Shown: positions 45,522 to 58,579, counted from the first letter of the stretch. The stretch: 64,000 bases of DNA from Shinisaurus crocodilurus (GCA_021292165.1 CM037876.1:209873825-209937824), one strand, 5' to 3'. Notes: a model not told the origin generated them from the sequence alone. Numbers and translations are program-made.

Positions 45522-45702
45522 AGTCTGACTCATGAGGTTGCCTACAAAAAGCATTCAGAAAATTTGTCTGGTTCATATCGAAATACTGTGGCCAGGTTAC
45601 TGACCTACTCAGTGATTGGAAGTAAAAAGGACAGCCCTGGCAAAGTCATTCCCTGGTTGGAAGCTAGAGCTGTTAGTTACAAAACTACAGTGTACAGTGT
45701 AC

Positions 45703-45947
45703 AGCCAGTGTGGCGTAGTGGTGAGAGTGTTGGACTGGGACTCGGGAGATCTGGGTTCTAGTCCCCGCTCAGCCATGAAACTCACTGGGTGACTTTGGGC
45801 CAATCACTGACTCTCAGCCTAACCTACCTCACAGGGTTGTTGTGAGGATAAAATGGAGAGGAGGAGGAGGATTATGTAAGCCACTTTGGGTTCCTTGCAG
45901 GAAAAAAGGCAGGGTATAAATATAGTAAATAAATAAATAAATAAATA
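45703..45947 (+). mobile_element. Sauria SINE, full length
   Basis: AGCCAGTGTGGCGTAGTGG head, GGTTCTAGTCC box, CACAGGGTTGTTGTGAGG block, and a GGGTATAAATATAGTAAATAAAT tail. It lies upstream of the L2 5' end but is a separate insertion. Confidence 0.9.
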
Positions 45948-46664
45948 CACCTACTTGTCTCCCTCCCACACTCCATTCCTCCCTGGTGTTTACCTTTTCT
46001 GGGGAGCTTGTCTGTAGCTTAAACATTTACTCAACTGTGCTTACCAGAAAAAAAACACTTTCCTCTGAAGTGGATCTGAAGCTTTGGAAGTAGCCCACTT
46101 AACTTTGAGCCACTTTGGATAAGACCTGCTTAACTTTGGATGAGGTCTAAAAACCTCCAAAGTAGGCTGCTTTGATTCTATATTTGAACCTTGTCCAAAG
46201 CAGAACCATATCCCTAATTTCTGTATTTTGTTGAATACTAAAGCCACACAATATTTATGGTGAAATATAAACACCAGGGGTAAAAAAATGTTCTATCATG
46301 AGATTGGTTATGCTTGAAATAGCATCAGGAATAGTTTGTGAATCAGTGGCCAGACCTATAATTTAGTCACATTTTACATATGCCCCATGGAAGTGTTACC
46401 TTTTCTCAGTGGTGTAGTGGTACATTTTGAAGTGGAGGTCCTCATGATGTCAGTCCCCGTAGCCATGCCCTCAAGGAGAGTCCGAACAGTCAGCAGCTGT
46501 GTTGATCCATATCAACAAACCAGTCTGAACAGTTTCAACCTCCACCAGGAGCAGGGCTTTTGTAAAGCTAATGAGGCTTATTTGCCCATTCAAGACCAAG
46601 CCCCCAGAAAATACTTTTCCTTACAGCAGGGGGCAATATATTGTTGCTGGGAAAATTAATTTTC
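45948..46664. other. No gene recognised
   Basis: Short repeated TTTGG/CCAAA-rich text near 46.06-46.2 kb (AACTTTG, CTTTGGA), otherwise nothing. Confidence 0.4.
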
Positions 46665-46672
46665 CCCTAGTT

Positions 46673-46793
46673 CAGTGTTCTCCAACCTTGGGTCCCCAGA
46701 TGTTTTTGGCCTACAACTCCCAGCTATGCTGGCTGGGGCATGCTGGGAATTGTAGGCCAAAAACATCTGGGGACCCAAGGTTGGAGAACACTG
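46673..46793. mobile_element. Palindromic hAT MITE with perfect TSD
   Basis: CAGTGTTCTCCAACCTTGGG and its exact complement bound a 121-bp fold-back element. A perfect CCCTAGTT octamer flanks both ends, with TA central. It is the same family as the 39.3-kb copy. Confidence 0.93.
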
Positions 46794-46801
46794 CCCTAGT
46801 T

Positions 46802-48985
46802 ACTGTGAAGATTGCAGCTAAGCTCTGAGGGAAAAGGGAATTCTGGGTGTGGGGTGGGACCGATGACATCAGCGGCAATTAAAAATGTGCGGTCCCTGTG
46901 AGCCCTGACTCCACTGCTTTTTCTGCGTTAGATTACTTGGCATATTTTAAATTTTATGTCTATAATATTTCAAATATAATCTCCACATGTAAAAAAGAAC
47001 AAAAATTGCATCTAACTCTAAATGTCAAGGGGCAACTTTTCCAGGAACATCTACGGTCCTCAATTCTGTTACCTGCGGTATCCCTCCCTGCTGATACATA
47101 CATGAACATGGAGAAATGAAATCCTTAGAGAAATATTGCCCAGATCAAACTAACATATGAATGCTTTACGTTTCAGTTTTGGCTGAAGTCCACAATCCTC
47201 TTACTCCAGAGTGCAGAGCAATCTGATTTTGAGCACTTTCACTGACTTTGATTAGGTGGATTGTAGCTTGCCGTTTACTATTCCTTTGTTAATAATTGCT
47301 CTGTGTGTGCATCCACATGGATCTCTGTGTTTAAAAGGTGTAAATCAAAGTTGCCTTCCATATAAATCCATAGGCACCATTTTAAAGTGTTTACAGAAGA
47401 ATCTCCACTGGAAGAACAGCTAAATGCTGATACTGCTTTCTTTGTAATCAGCTGACAGTTTAGAAACTGTCCCCTTCTCCATCTGCGAAAATATGTCCTC
47501 TTGCAGGAGAGGGATTTCTATAAAGCTCTCTGAGAGGAAAGAAACACTCCAATTAACAATATTTTCCATTGGCCAATCTCCAGAATAAGACTGTTGTTAC
47601 AGTTCTTGGTGCAGATTCCTTTTTTTATGTTAATCGTTTCTTTCTTTCTTAACTAAATTGCTATGTAGCTGGCAAATAATTGAAAATAGACCACTCTTAA
47701 AATAATAATTTTCCTAACTGGAAAAAATTTGTAGGTTTCTGCTATGCTGCATTATTGTGTGTGTTTGTTCCTAGGCAGTTCTCCGGACAGTGATTTTTAT
47801 GCCATGCCATTATTAAAATAACTTGCAACTCTTGCAAAGCCTTTTTAGGTATTCAAAATTGCTCTTTGTTGAAAGGGCAACAGAGTTGGGATATGTCATA
47901 ATTGCGTTGATTAATTGGACAATTATTTTGGCTATGTTATTTGTCTGCATCGGACTTTCTGACTCTTTCTTTCTCTCTCTCATATACTATTTTTAATAAC
48001 TCCTTCAGAAAGAATTCCAGGAATGTTGGAGAACCATGGAATTGCATCACAGTTATATGTTTAGTTAATAGGAAACAGTATATATATTTTGTAAATAATA
48101 ACAATGGCTTTTCAAGTGGAAGTGTGACAGGAAATACATATTTCATTTATTGGTCATTGTTGTGATGGATCCAGAATTATTATTAATCTCCCAAGAGTAT
48201 TTGAATTGCCAACCTGGGCACTTGGGAAAATATCACTGTTGTCTTATGCAGGCTGCACAATACCTTTTCAGAAGTACACTTCTATGACATTATGATGCAT
48301 GCGAAGCCTTCATAGAAGTCTATTTAAAAGAAGGGCTTAATTTGGGTTAGAACCAATTCAGACGTTCAGAAGGTGGACGACTTTATTATTTCAATATGCA
48401 CATAGGTGATTTTTATGTTTTTGCCCCCACCCTGCACACAAATCCCATGCAAATTAAATCCTACGCAAATTAAAGATAAGGTAATGCTAAATACTTTCTC
48501 TCATGTGCTAGCTTCCCCCATGCAGGGAGATATTGATGTGGTGGTCATTCTAGCTAGTTAATTTTGTCAAGGCTCTACAACATACAAATTTGTTAGGGAT
48601 GTGACAAATTTTTGTCCAGAAAATTATGGGGGGTGAAAGGAGGATTTGGGTGTGGAGGAAAGCTTCTAGAACCACCTGCCATTTTTGCATGCAGTTTACT
48701 GCCCATTTGCAGCTGCTTCTTTCTCTGATTGTAGTTCCTGTAGCTTTTTCCTGAGGCAATCCCAGCCAATCAGGGATCATGTCAGTAGCATGGCAACCTC
48801 ATGCAGTAAAATCTAAGCAAGGTAAATTTTTCCTGTTTTCACTCTGAATAGGTGAACATTTTCACCCCATTACACAGCCTGCCTTCCCCCATCAATGATA
48901 CTAGGATCAGGGAAAGGTGGATTTGCAAGGGCAGGGGTGAGAAAAAGAAGGATTTTGTGAAATAAATCTCTGTACTGTCTCATCC
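46802..48985. other. No gene; repeat-poor AT-rich DNA
   Basis: From about 46.9 to 48.9 kb I recognise no transposon. Frames are short and domain-free. Motifs such as TTTGTAATCAGCTGACAG look like non-coding regulatory sequence, but this is impression only. Confidence 0.4.
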
Positions 48986-48993
48986 CTATAAAT

Positions 48994-49340
48994 CAGGGGT
49001 GGGGAACTTCTTTCAGCCTGGGGGCCAACTTTAATTTTGGAGAAGATCTTGGGGGCTGCATTCCAGTGGGCAGGGCCAATGGTCGAAGGGGTGGGACCAA
49101 CATTACCAAACAATACCAGCGTATTTTTTAGCTGAAAGCTCTTCCTGCCAGTAACTGAGCCTTATGCGAGGCATTTCAACCTTTTAGAATAGGGGGGAAA
49201 ACTGCCCCAAATCAGGGAAACCAGCAAATGATCGGTGGCTGGGGTCTCTAGGGGATGGTGCCATGGGAAGGAAGCATGGTCATCTGGGGACCCCCAGGAG
49301 GGCCAGATTGGGACCCTGTGCCTGAGGTTCTCTGCCCCTG
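48994..49340. mobile_element. Short hAT element, CAGGGGTGGGGAAC ends, perfect TSD
   Basis: CAGGGGTGGGGAACTTC and GAGGTTCTCTGCCCCTG form the terminal inverted repeats, and a perfect CTATAAAT octamer lies on both sides. TA is central. The 347-bp interior has no transposase frame. Confidence 0.92.
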
Positions 49341-49348
49341 CTATAAAT

Positions 49349-50604
49349 GATAAGTGGAATACTGGGGAAGGGTTTTCGGATTGGAACACTGTCAGTTGTA
49401 AAAGCATTTCTCTGTACATACTAGGTACTTGATGTATGTTGTTGAAGTACATGCTTTATAAAAAATAAATCATTAACAGATGGTGGCGTTCTCTTGCCGT
49501 AATAGAGCAGCAGGTTATATTAAATTGTGCTCTTCTTCATTTATCCACATGGCCTAGAACACTTTCAGAACATTCAAGCTTAGGATCATTCAGGTTTGCT
49601 GTTTACATGGGGTTATACAAAAATACAAAAACAGATTTCATCATAGCATGGAAAACTGTGAGCAGGTGATCTGTGTGCCTTGCTCAGTCTGCTATCCAGG
49701 AGCTAACTGTTGATGGGCACTTCCAAGGCCCCTGTTGTTCCATCTTACAGTTCTTTATCTTTAAACTGGACTTAAACTAGAAAGCTCCTCAAATAGAGGA
49801 CATGTATAGAGGACCACAAATAGAAGGTGGTCCTCTGATAGCTCTTCAAAATAAAGAACTGTACTCTGTTAAAGTAAGACACATAACTGGGAGTGTGCAC
49901 AGTAGTATATAATTATGGGTAACATAGTTCCCGAGAGCTAATTTTGGGACAATGCAACGTTAACTGTATTTTTACCGATGTTATTGGAGACTTATTTTAA
50001 AGTTATGCAAAGTCCAGTTATTCAGTAGAACCTGCCAAAACTGCTAAAAATAACACACCAGTATCTGAGCTAAATAGTGTTTTTGAAAGAGCTTCTCCTG
50101 ATTGCAGACCTTTCCCCTTCTCCACATGTCAGTGCTGTTGTGTCCTATAGAATTTCCCATGCAACCCGTTAAAAAGGAACTTGTAAGTTGTTTCCCCATC
50201 CAGAACTTGCATATCTTTCCCCCATGGAAGATCATTTTTGAGCATTACATTGGAAGCACAACTCCCTTTCCTTTCCTTTCCTGCCACTTCTTCAGAACAT
50301 CCAAAATCACTTGAAGACAAGACAATAGAAGAGGCAGGATTTATCTTGGAGGTAGGAGGAGGGTTATGAAAGAATTCTCCCAAGGAATGGGGGCGGGCTA
50401 GGAAAGAGAATTGATGAAATAATCAGCACAGTTTAAGAGCTGTACCTTCAGGTCTACGATATGTTCTTCTGGAATGGAATGGCCATGCCAGTGTAGTTCG
50501 ACCCACCCTGCTGCCTCAGTACATGTGTTGTGAAACTAGTGTTGGGATGGGTGAATGAATACCCCAACACCATTATTCCCCTGGAATCACACATGTCCAC
50601 TTTA
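49349..50604. other. No gene recognised
   Basis: Nothing identifiable beyond short open frames and a (CCTTT)n-like run near 50265. Confidence 0.4.
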
Positions 50605-50796
50605 GGAACATAGGAAGCTGCCTCATATTGAGTCAGACCATTTGTCTATCTAGTTCAGCATTGTTGACACTGACTGGCAGCAGCTCTCCCAGGTTTTTAG
50701 GCAGGAGTTTTTCCAGCCCTATCTGGAGATGCTGGGGATTGAACCAGGGACCTTCTGCATGCAAAACAGGTGCTCTACCACTGAGCTACAGGCCCT
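50605..50796 (-). mobile_element. tRNA-headed SINE (second family), minus strand
   Basis: On the minus strand it starts GGGCCTGTAGCTCAGTGGTAG, which keeps a polymerase III A box, followed by GCATGCAGAAGG and the B box GGTTCAATCCC. It then runs through CCAGATAGGGCTGGAAAAAC to a final CAGCTTCCTATGTTC. The head looks like a tRNA-Ala/Cys-type gene, but the body and end differ from the Sauria SINE, so it is a separate family. Confidence 0.8.
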
Positions 50797-50839
50797 TGGT
50801 TACAGGAATGGAGACATTTATGCGTGCAAAAGTAATATG

Positions 50840-51527
50840 CAGGGATGTTGAAGAGTCCTTGGTCTCGAGTCACGAGTTGAGTCACGAGTCTTTGGACCCG
50901 AGTCTCGAGTCCAAGTCCAAGTCCTTGGTCCAAAATGGTGACTCATGAGTCCCGAGTCACTCCCAAAGCTGACTCCACGAGTCCCTATTAAAATCAATGG
51001 GGTTTTTCCCAACAAAATAAGGTGACTTCAGATGTGTGGCTTAAATAAATTCTAGGCACAAGTGTGCCTTTTTATCTCAAATCTCTGCCACTGATTTTGA
51101 CAAGAACAGACCAGGCAGACAAACCCAAAATAACCAGGCAGGCAGAGGAGGCAGGGAACCCCAAAGCAGGCAGGCAGAGGCCTTTGTCTTGGACAATTCA
51201 AATGGTGGAACTGGTTAAGAAGAGACCAGGCAGGCAGAGGAGGCAGGGAACCCCAAACAGGCAGGCAGAGGCAGCCAAACCCAAAATGTCTGAAAGGTTG
51301 CATTAGGAAAATGATTTTAAAAAATAAACTTGGATTGTTACTGCAACTAGGTCCAGACAGCACCTGCAGGTGCCATCAAGCAGGGATGTTGACGAGTCCT
51401 TGGTCTCGAGTCCCGAATCGAGTCTTGAGTCCCATTAAAAATATTGGGACTCGAGTGCGACTCAAGTCAGAGGGGGGACTCAGTCCGACTCACGAGTCGA
51501 GTCCTGGAGTCCGAGTCCCCATCCCTG
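50840..51527 (-). mobile_element. hAT element, internally deleted relative of the 1.5-kb copy
   Basis: CAGGGATGTTGAAGAG and the final GAGTCCCCATCCCTG match the termini of the element at 1.5-2.5 kb, in opposite orientation. A perfect GTAATATG octamer flanks it. The internal second CAGGGATGTTGACGAG terminus and the TGCCTGCC-type minisatellite stretch are kept, but the transposase remnant present in the other copy is absent here. Confidence 0.9.
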
Positions 51528-51535
51528 GTAATATG

Positions 51536-54500
51536 TATATTTACTCTAAAACATTTACTAAGAAAATATGCAAGTCTTACCAAAGCAATCATTTCTAAGA
51601 CAGTTCTATCAGCTTTAAAGGATGTGTCTTTTTTAAAGTAATAAATAAAAATATGAAAAAAATTGGCTAAATTTTAAAGGAAAATGACCCAGTAAAATGT
51701 TCAAGTTACATCATCTACTTTTGCATATACATTCAATGTCACACTGGAAGCTTCTGGGGGCAAAGTATATATTAGTTAGTGATTATCCTGCATTTGGTTT
51801 TATCTAAGCAAATGATTAAAGTACTGGAGCTGCCAGGCCCAGTGGTAAAATAGCTTAATGCTTGACATTATTTATGCAGCATATATTTGATGATTATGTC
51901 CACATGGCCTGTCTGTTTTTGAAGAACTCTTGTTTACATGTTTAAAAATGTACATTTTCCCACCCCACTTTAGAATACAAGAAAGCTATAACTGAACAAT
52001 ACGCACATTCTAGTACAGAAACTTACAAGGCAGATCCTTTTCAAAGAGCTGAGGTTATTCAGACTTGTCATTTAGATCTTCATATTTTGTGCCACTGTCC
52101 TTTGTACTGGATCAACTCAAGGTACAATAACAAATGGCATTGTATGACTAGTATTAATGAAGCTTATTGTTAGCCATCAGGTTAAGCTTTCCATCTTCTT
52201 TCCCCTGAATTGCTATGTGGAACATAGTGTGCTGTGTTTCTGTGAACAATCCGATTTGTTCCTGCCCTGCAAAACCATAAAGTCCAACTTGGCTTTCTGA
52301 CACTGACTAAGCTACTTGGATTAGGGAAAGCTGATCTTAAAAGAGAAAAATTGGATGTTCAGCAAACCCAGCAGATATTTTGAAACACTCTTGGAGCTGA
52401 TAAGAGTCATCGTAAATTTAAACATTACCTTGCCTTGCACAGAAACCACACTAATAAATGGCTTTGAATTTTTTATGAATGACTGAGTACCAAGCTTTAC
52501 TAATAAGCCCAAGCTGTGGTGCTTTCTATTTTTCTTTTCATTTCATTTTATTTTTTTGGCTAAAGGATGCTGCAGAGAAAGCGCTGATGAGGTGTCATAT
52601 AATTTTACAAGTTACATAACTGCTTTTAACTACTAAACTCTCTCTGATTAAAATAACAATTGAGCCTGTAATTTTTCTGAACAGCTGCTGCTACAGGGGG
52701 TCATTACCTTGGAGAGCTTGGAAATAATTGTACTCCTAATACATGAGTTATGTAGTCTCATGTTTTACAGCAATGCACAAAGTTTAAAGCCTATAGTAGA
52801 ATGTTATTTGAAAGCTGTCAAACCATGTTAAAAAAGACTGCATCGTCAAAGGCCCTTGTGGCCAGGATTCAACATGTAGCCTTGTCTTACTCATTATAAA
52901 ATGCATGTTTATAAAGTTCCACAGAGCATCCAATTCCCAATTCACTTATATCAGCAAGACTTAACTTGCTCATTAATCTAAATTCTTTTGCAACTTTAAT
53001 CTACATGTTTAATTAATCATAAAATGAGGCGGTAAGTAATTTCAGCAATGTGTGGCTTGTTATCAGATGCATTTAATCACTCTTCTGTGAGCTCATTTGG
53101 AAACACCTGAAGATGTCGAGAGCAGTTTGAATAAGCATAAATTATTCTTTGTCAGTGTACTTCACCCAACTAATAAGACATTAATTTAAAAAAGGCACTG
53201 TTCGTCATTTTTAGATCTTCACCAATATTTTTAGCGATGTAACTGTAATTGTAGGTACGGTACAATACACAATATAGTGCCCGATAGTGAAACAGGAAGT
53301 ATTATTCAATTCATTTTTCCTGTTTACGTGTAATTACTCTGTGTAATCTTAGGTTGAATGAAGATTAACGATAGTTATCAAATCCTAAGTATTTAAATGT
53401 TCTTGGAACAAGCTACTAGTTAATTGAAATCATAAAAGCTACTAGATGATATAATAAGAGTTGTAAGATTATATCTTCTCTGTGGATTTACTTTGTTTGA
53501 AGTACCTTAGTATGGTTTCTTTCTTTTTTACTGCATTGAATATATGGCTAAAACACAGTATATAAAGAACTAACTTCTACTAATGAAGAAACGAGTTTTA
53601 AAATAAAAACTATTGATCTGATCTTGGCAAGCTTTCAGAGCTCCTTACAAGGCAATTGGGTGTCACTCTGCAGTTTCATATGACTTGCAAAAGGTCTCTT
53701 TATGTTGATCTTTGTCCAATGCAGTGTCCTGGCATTTCTACTAATGTTAGCACAGTGCCTTCGGCGAGAGGGCTGTGCATGGTCTCCCCAGTCTGTTGGA
53801 AGCTGACGCCTGGATTAAACAGCTACACAGACCTCTAGGGGGTTTAATAACTCCATCCTGTAGTGATGCCCTAGTGAATTTCCTGCTCTGGGGAATTTCC
53901 AGGGATTCTAGTCTAGAACAAAAAAACACCAATGTCAATTCTCCCTTTTGCCAGCAATAACATAAGATTGGGCAGCTTCCGTCTTTGTTGAGAAGCTGTT
54001 GCCAGATGCATAGGTCTGTGTAAGACTGGAAATTGTTTTCCCCATCCTTTTTTAGCCACTTGTTTGTTACACATGTTCAGTGGCAATTTTCTTAAAACAA
54101 ACAAGACACTCATGACCTCGGGCTGATATTTCATCAGGGTGAATTATTCTTCCCTGAGTGTTAGAAGTGGATGAATTAAAAATGGCATTTTTGGAGAATG
54201 TCAGCACCTGTCCTGTTTCTGCCTTGCAAAGGATGACATTCTGTAACAATAATTATTCATTTGAAAAGAGATTTGTTGACCTGCCAAGGTTCTATTCAAA
54301 TACATATCCTGTTGGCCACTCTTTTTATCTATCTTGGATATTTCAGTATGCATCACAGCAGTAAGACATTCTTTTTGATATAACAATTTTACACTTCCTA
54401 CAAATATTTTCTCCACTCCATATTTTCTTAAGTCTCTGTTTTCTTTGACTATGTTGTGCTCTAATAAGATCATTACTCAGGCACACTGTCTCCACAAACT

Positions 54501-54994
54501 CTTAAATATGCTGCATTGTTGAAGCTATAGCAATAAATGGTGGTAACTGATCTCCCTCTACCTTTTCCTGCTGACAAATTGGCCCTCTCCTTCTCTACAA
54601 TTTGCGGTTTATTTTAATCCTATATTTCTCTCCAGATGGAAGAGATCACAGAGTCCTAAACATCTAAAAACAGTAAAGTTTTTGCTATGTCATATAGTAC
54701 CGGCCAGTAGGCTGGACAATTTAACAACATTCCATGAAACCACAAGAATAAAACTGTGTACATATTACATTTAGGAGCTGTCTGGAAGAGAAAAAAACAC
54801 ACCTGACCGCCTAACAAGTACATATGAGCTACTTCTGAGTCTTTCTGCATGCAAGAATTTATTTTGACTTCTTTAATTTATAAACTCTAATGAAGTGAAT
54901 AGATGATATATGGACTGTTTTAGACTAAACAGTATCTTTTAAACAAAATGATCCACTCTGAGGGTGGGGGCAGGGGGTGAGAATGCCTGAAATT
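51536..54994. other. Repeat-poor AT-rich island; no gene recognised
   Basis: For about 3.4 kb I see no SINE, LINE tail, MITE or long microsatellite, which is unusual for this window. Motifs such as TTTAATTAATCAT, TTATCAGATGCATTTAATCA and AAGATTAACGATAG are of the kind found in conserved non-coding DNA near developmental genes. Open frames are short with no domain. Function cannot be shown from one sequence. Confidence 0.4.
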
Positions 54995-56812
54995 CTACAA
55001 GGGAGCCACGATGATCCAGTGAAGAGAACGTTGCATTCAGACTTCAGAGATCTAGGGTAGAAACAGATGACCACTACTTAAAAATACTGGATCTAAGATC
55101 TGCCTGCTGTTGACGGAACAGCTCTGCTCATGCAAAGTGCCTCTGCCAAATTTGAGGGGATTCCCATTCTCCCCTGCATCATTGCTCACCACCTTCAGCA
55201 GGCCCCCCCCAACCCTCTGTGTAGAATTTTCAAGGGGCTGGAGACGCTGCCTTGGGGAGATGCAGACGGGGGGGGGGGGGAGACCAGTTCCACCAGCCCA
55301 GTTGCACGTGCCTAATTCTGGACCCAACCCAATTACTACTAGAAGGCGATTCAGCCACAGTCAAGTACTTTAACATGTGCTTAAAACTGTCCCATTAAAA
55401 TAAAAATCCAAGCCTTTACTGCATGCTGTCTCTAACCACATGGAGAGACAATGACCATCATATCATAAGGTTAACCCATTATTGGTAATCGTCTCATGGC
55501 TACTTAAATCTGGGTAATTTTGGGTGTGGACATCATAACACTTGGTGTCTGGATTTGAAGTAAGTTGAAGTAATTGGGAAGATGAATCTATTTCATTGGA
55601 TTTTTGGATAAAGGGTTGTATCCAACTGTGTCTGCCCACCAGCAGAACGGACACTGCTGGTGGAACCGATTCCTCTTTGCCCTTGTAGCTTCCTAAATCA
55701 GCTCTGGAGCATTGGAGGACTTTCTGGTGTAGATTGGGAGTATAAAAGAATGCAGGGGAAGTCCTGTTGCAGGAGCAGAAGTCCACTTGCACGACATTGG
55801 ATGTTGCTGCACATCTTTAGAGCTGTACTATCTAGTTGAAATGTATGAAACCTGAACTTTAGTATCTTATATACCTATCTTTAGAAATCCCTGGTGTTTG
55901 CCCAAATGCTGAACAGCCTCTTCTTCAAAGAACAATCTCATAAACAACACAAATGGCTCTATGGGTGTTCCCCATGGATCATAAACATTTGATGGTCTAT
56001 GATTTTATACTGCCTTCCCTCCTACCTTAAAATCTGATCATTAATATTTTTAACTTCTCAAATCTGTTTGGGCGAAGAGCTGGGGTCCCATGCTTGGAAC
56101 TGATTGGATTGTAGACTGAATTTCAGTCTACAATTTCCGTCTAATTTCAGACTGAAATTAACATAATAAGCTCTTCTCAGATTCCAGGCCTTATAAGATA
56201 ATAACATGTATTTGCGATGCAATTTTTATGTAACCATCTAGGTGTGAGGAAGGTTATAAGTATAATGTGTCTCTTACAGACAGGCTTGGCTAAGTATCTT
56301 CAAAGCAGCTTGTTGGAAGCTTTGAAGAAATCATACATCCTCAGCTGACTGTCTACCTTTGTTTTTAATAGACCTACTAGCTGCTGTCTTCTTCTCTGAT
56401 GACAACTATCACGGGACACTGCTAGAGCACAGACTCAGCCTGTGACGGGGCCAGGTAACATTTGCATGTTCACCTAAATGTTTTAATCAGTGGGAAGGGA
56501 AATGTTTTTTTTCACCTGCTGCTCCCCAATTACTATCTTCGTGTTCCAAGTATGTTTACTGGGTAGGTGATGTTTGAGGCAATATCAAATAAATGCAAAT
56601 TGAAAAGCTTTGTTTCACTTGGTTGAATGCCTCCAACTGTTTGGAAAGGGAAGCTTTATCCCACCTCACATGTGTGTATGGTGGCACATAGGCACAAATA
56701 CACAGAGACACTTTAATTAATTAATTTTAGGTTAGACTTCAAAAGTGTTCTTAAAATGTGTGACTATGAAAACACAGTTTCCTGCCTGCATGATAACTTG
56801 GAATTATTTTAT
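54995..56812. other. No gene; SINE-head-like scrap and G/C tracts
   Basis: Near 55002-55056 the text GGGAGCCACGATGATCCAGTG, then ACGTTGCATTCAGAC, is weakly like a SINE head. A C-run and a G-run lie near 55.2-55.28 kb. Otherwise nothing nameable. Confidence 0.35.
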
Positions 56813-57215
56813 GTATGTATTTATTTATTTACAGTATTTTTATACCACTTTGTATCTAGGCAGATTCCAGCGTGGTGAACAATAAAAAGATAAAACAGAT
56901 AAAAAGAATAAAAACAATACATTAAAAGCAGGACAACATTTAAAATTGTGACTGGTCAGTAAGAAAGGCTTCCTGGAACAAAGATGTCTTCAGCAAGCAT
57001 CAAAAACAACACAGTGTTGGTGCCTGACTGACCTCCAGAGGTAGGGAATTCCATAGAAATGGAGCCGCCACACTGAAGGCTCTGCCCCTGGTGGACTGCA
57101 GTTGGGCCATAGGTCCATGTGGAACCACCAGGAGAATGTCCTCCAATGTCCTCAGTGACCGGGCAGGTTGGTAAGGGAGAAGGTGCTCTCTCAGGTATCC
57201 TGGTCCCTAGTTGTT
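56813..57215 (-). pseudogene. Decayed L2-type LINE C-terminus and 3' UTR
   Basis: On the minus strand a broken reading FMEFPTSGGQ and neighbouring frames correspond to the AAP.LWNSLP... end of L2 polyproteins (plus-strand text GGGAATTCCATAGAAATGG is its complement). It is followed by an A-rich 3' UTR and a (TTTA)n tail at the left. No intact domain remains. Confidence 0.6.
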
Positions 57216-57572
57216 CGGGCTAAGATCAAGTGCTCTAAGGAAGTGTGTCCCTAGAAGATTCCACTCTATTCTAGTTCCTTTTTGTCTGCAGAGGCTATAT
57301 CACTATATATTACTGATGTCGCAATTTAATATGAAGCTATCAAGAACATTCTTGGTATTGGAATTTCTTTAGTACGGTATAACCAATAATAGCTCTTGCA
57401 AAGTATGGTGCAGATCTAAGGGTACACCTGCGTGGGCAACTCTCACACTCTTGCTTCACCATAGGAAGTAGTCCCAGAAAAGCTGGAACAATGTAGTATG
57501 GAAAAACACCATGTAAACATGAAGCACACGCACAACAGTTATCTATGCCTGTAGTGCACATGGGTGGAAAAC
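57216..57572. other. No gene recognised
   Basis: Nothing identifiable. Confidence 0.4.
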
Positions 57573-57745
57573 TAGGTCATTTATTTATTTATTTATTTAT
57601 TGTATTTATGAATCACCCATCTGGCCGGCAAACTGGCCACTCTGGGCGATGTACAACATGATAAAATATAAAATACATTTAAAACAGTATAAAATTTTAA
57701 AATCTTAACCCACCTCATATTCCTGCCTGAATAGCCATGTTTTTA
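57573..57745 (-). mobile_element. L2 LINE 3' end, truncated, minus strand
   Basis: (TTTA)n, then AATCACCCATCTGGCCGG, CACTCTGGGCGATGTACAA and AACCCACCTCATATTCCTGC, line up directly with the 3' end of the full-length L2 at 41.4 kb and include its last ~15 codons. It is an older, diverged copy. Confidence 0.9.
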
Positions 57746-57749
57746 GTGA

Positions 57750-57870
57750 AGTCATGTAGCTCACTAGATAGCTTTGGCAAGTTACTAACTCTCAGTCTAT
57801 CCTACCTCACAAAGTTGATATGAAAATAAATTTTAAGGCACTTTGTACCCTACAAGTACCAAACCACTGG
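57750..57870 (+). mobile_element. Sauria-type SINE fragment
   Basis: GCTTTGGCAAGTTACTAACTC, CTCAGTCTATCCTACCTCAC, AAAGTTGATATGAAAATAAA resemble the body of the SINE from its second third onward. The head is missing. Confidence 0.55.
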
Positions 57871-58579
57871 TAAAATTAGCAATAGTGTCTCTGACACTAA
57901 TGGGGGGAATTTATTGTATTATTCGTTATTCTTTGATATATTGCCCAGTTCCTGTTATGTAATTGTGAGGGTTGGCCATGTATTTGGTTTTATTTCTTAG
58001 AAGCTGTCACTTTTTCTTGCATTGGCTTTGTAAAACTGATCAGCCCATCGAAGACAAAACAGAACTTTGGCAAAAAAATATCTTTAGAATGAAGGGCTCT
58101 AGATAGAACTATACTATTCACATTCAGCAGCTTTGTAAAAATGAAAATGCAATTTTCTCGTACATTATTACAAGAATGAGAACAATATTCCTATGCACAG
58201 TAAAATGTATTTGTAAAGGTATTTTATGTACTTGGTTGTGCTTAATTTGCAAGATGGGACATGGTAGGCCTAAAACCATTCTTGCCAGAGCTTTTTGCCT
58301 ATACACCCTCAGACCTAATACCAATTTTGGGGAGTTACTATGGTTCCTCAGTGATGAGAATTTAGGGGGAAACTCTGTAGATGCCCTGAAACAGTCTTCC
58401 CTCCAACAGCTCTGCAGCTACAGAGGAACACAGTCCAGCTAATAGGAGGTGATAAGGAATACTCTGATTCTAGGGCTCAACATCAGCTTCAGAAAGAAAT
58501 TCTGGGGACACTAAGAAGCCCAGTGTGAAATGCTCGCCCTTTTATCTTTTTACTGATATAGCTGTGAAAGTGATCTGTC
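57871..58579. other. No gene recognised
   Basis: Short open frames only. Confidence 0.4.

Noticed and set aside
50605..50796. Functional tRNA gene
   Set aside because: The A and B boxes are there, but there is no acceptor stem pairing and the body continues as a SINE.
51064..51306. Basic glutamine/arginine-rich protein of ~80 residues
   Set aside because: It lies in the minisatellite-like core of a hAT element and mirrors a frame in the inverted copy at 2 kb.
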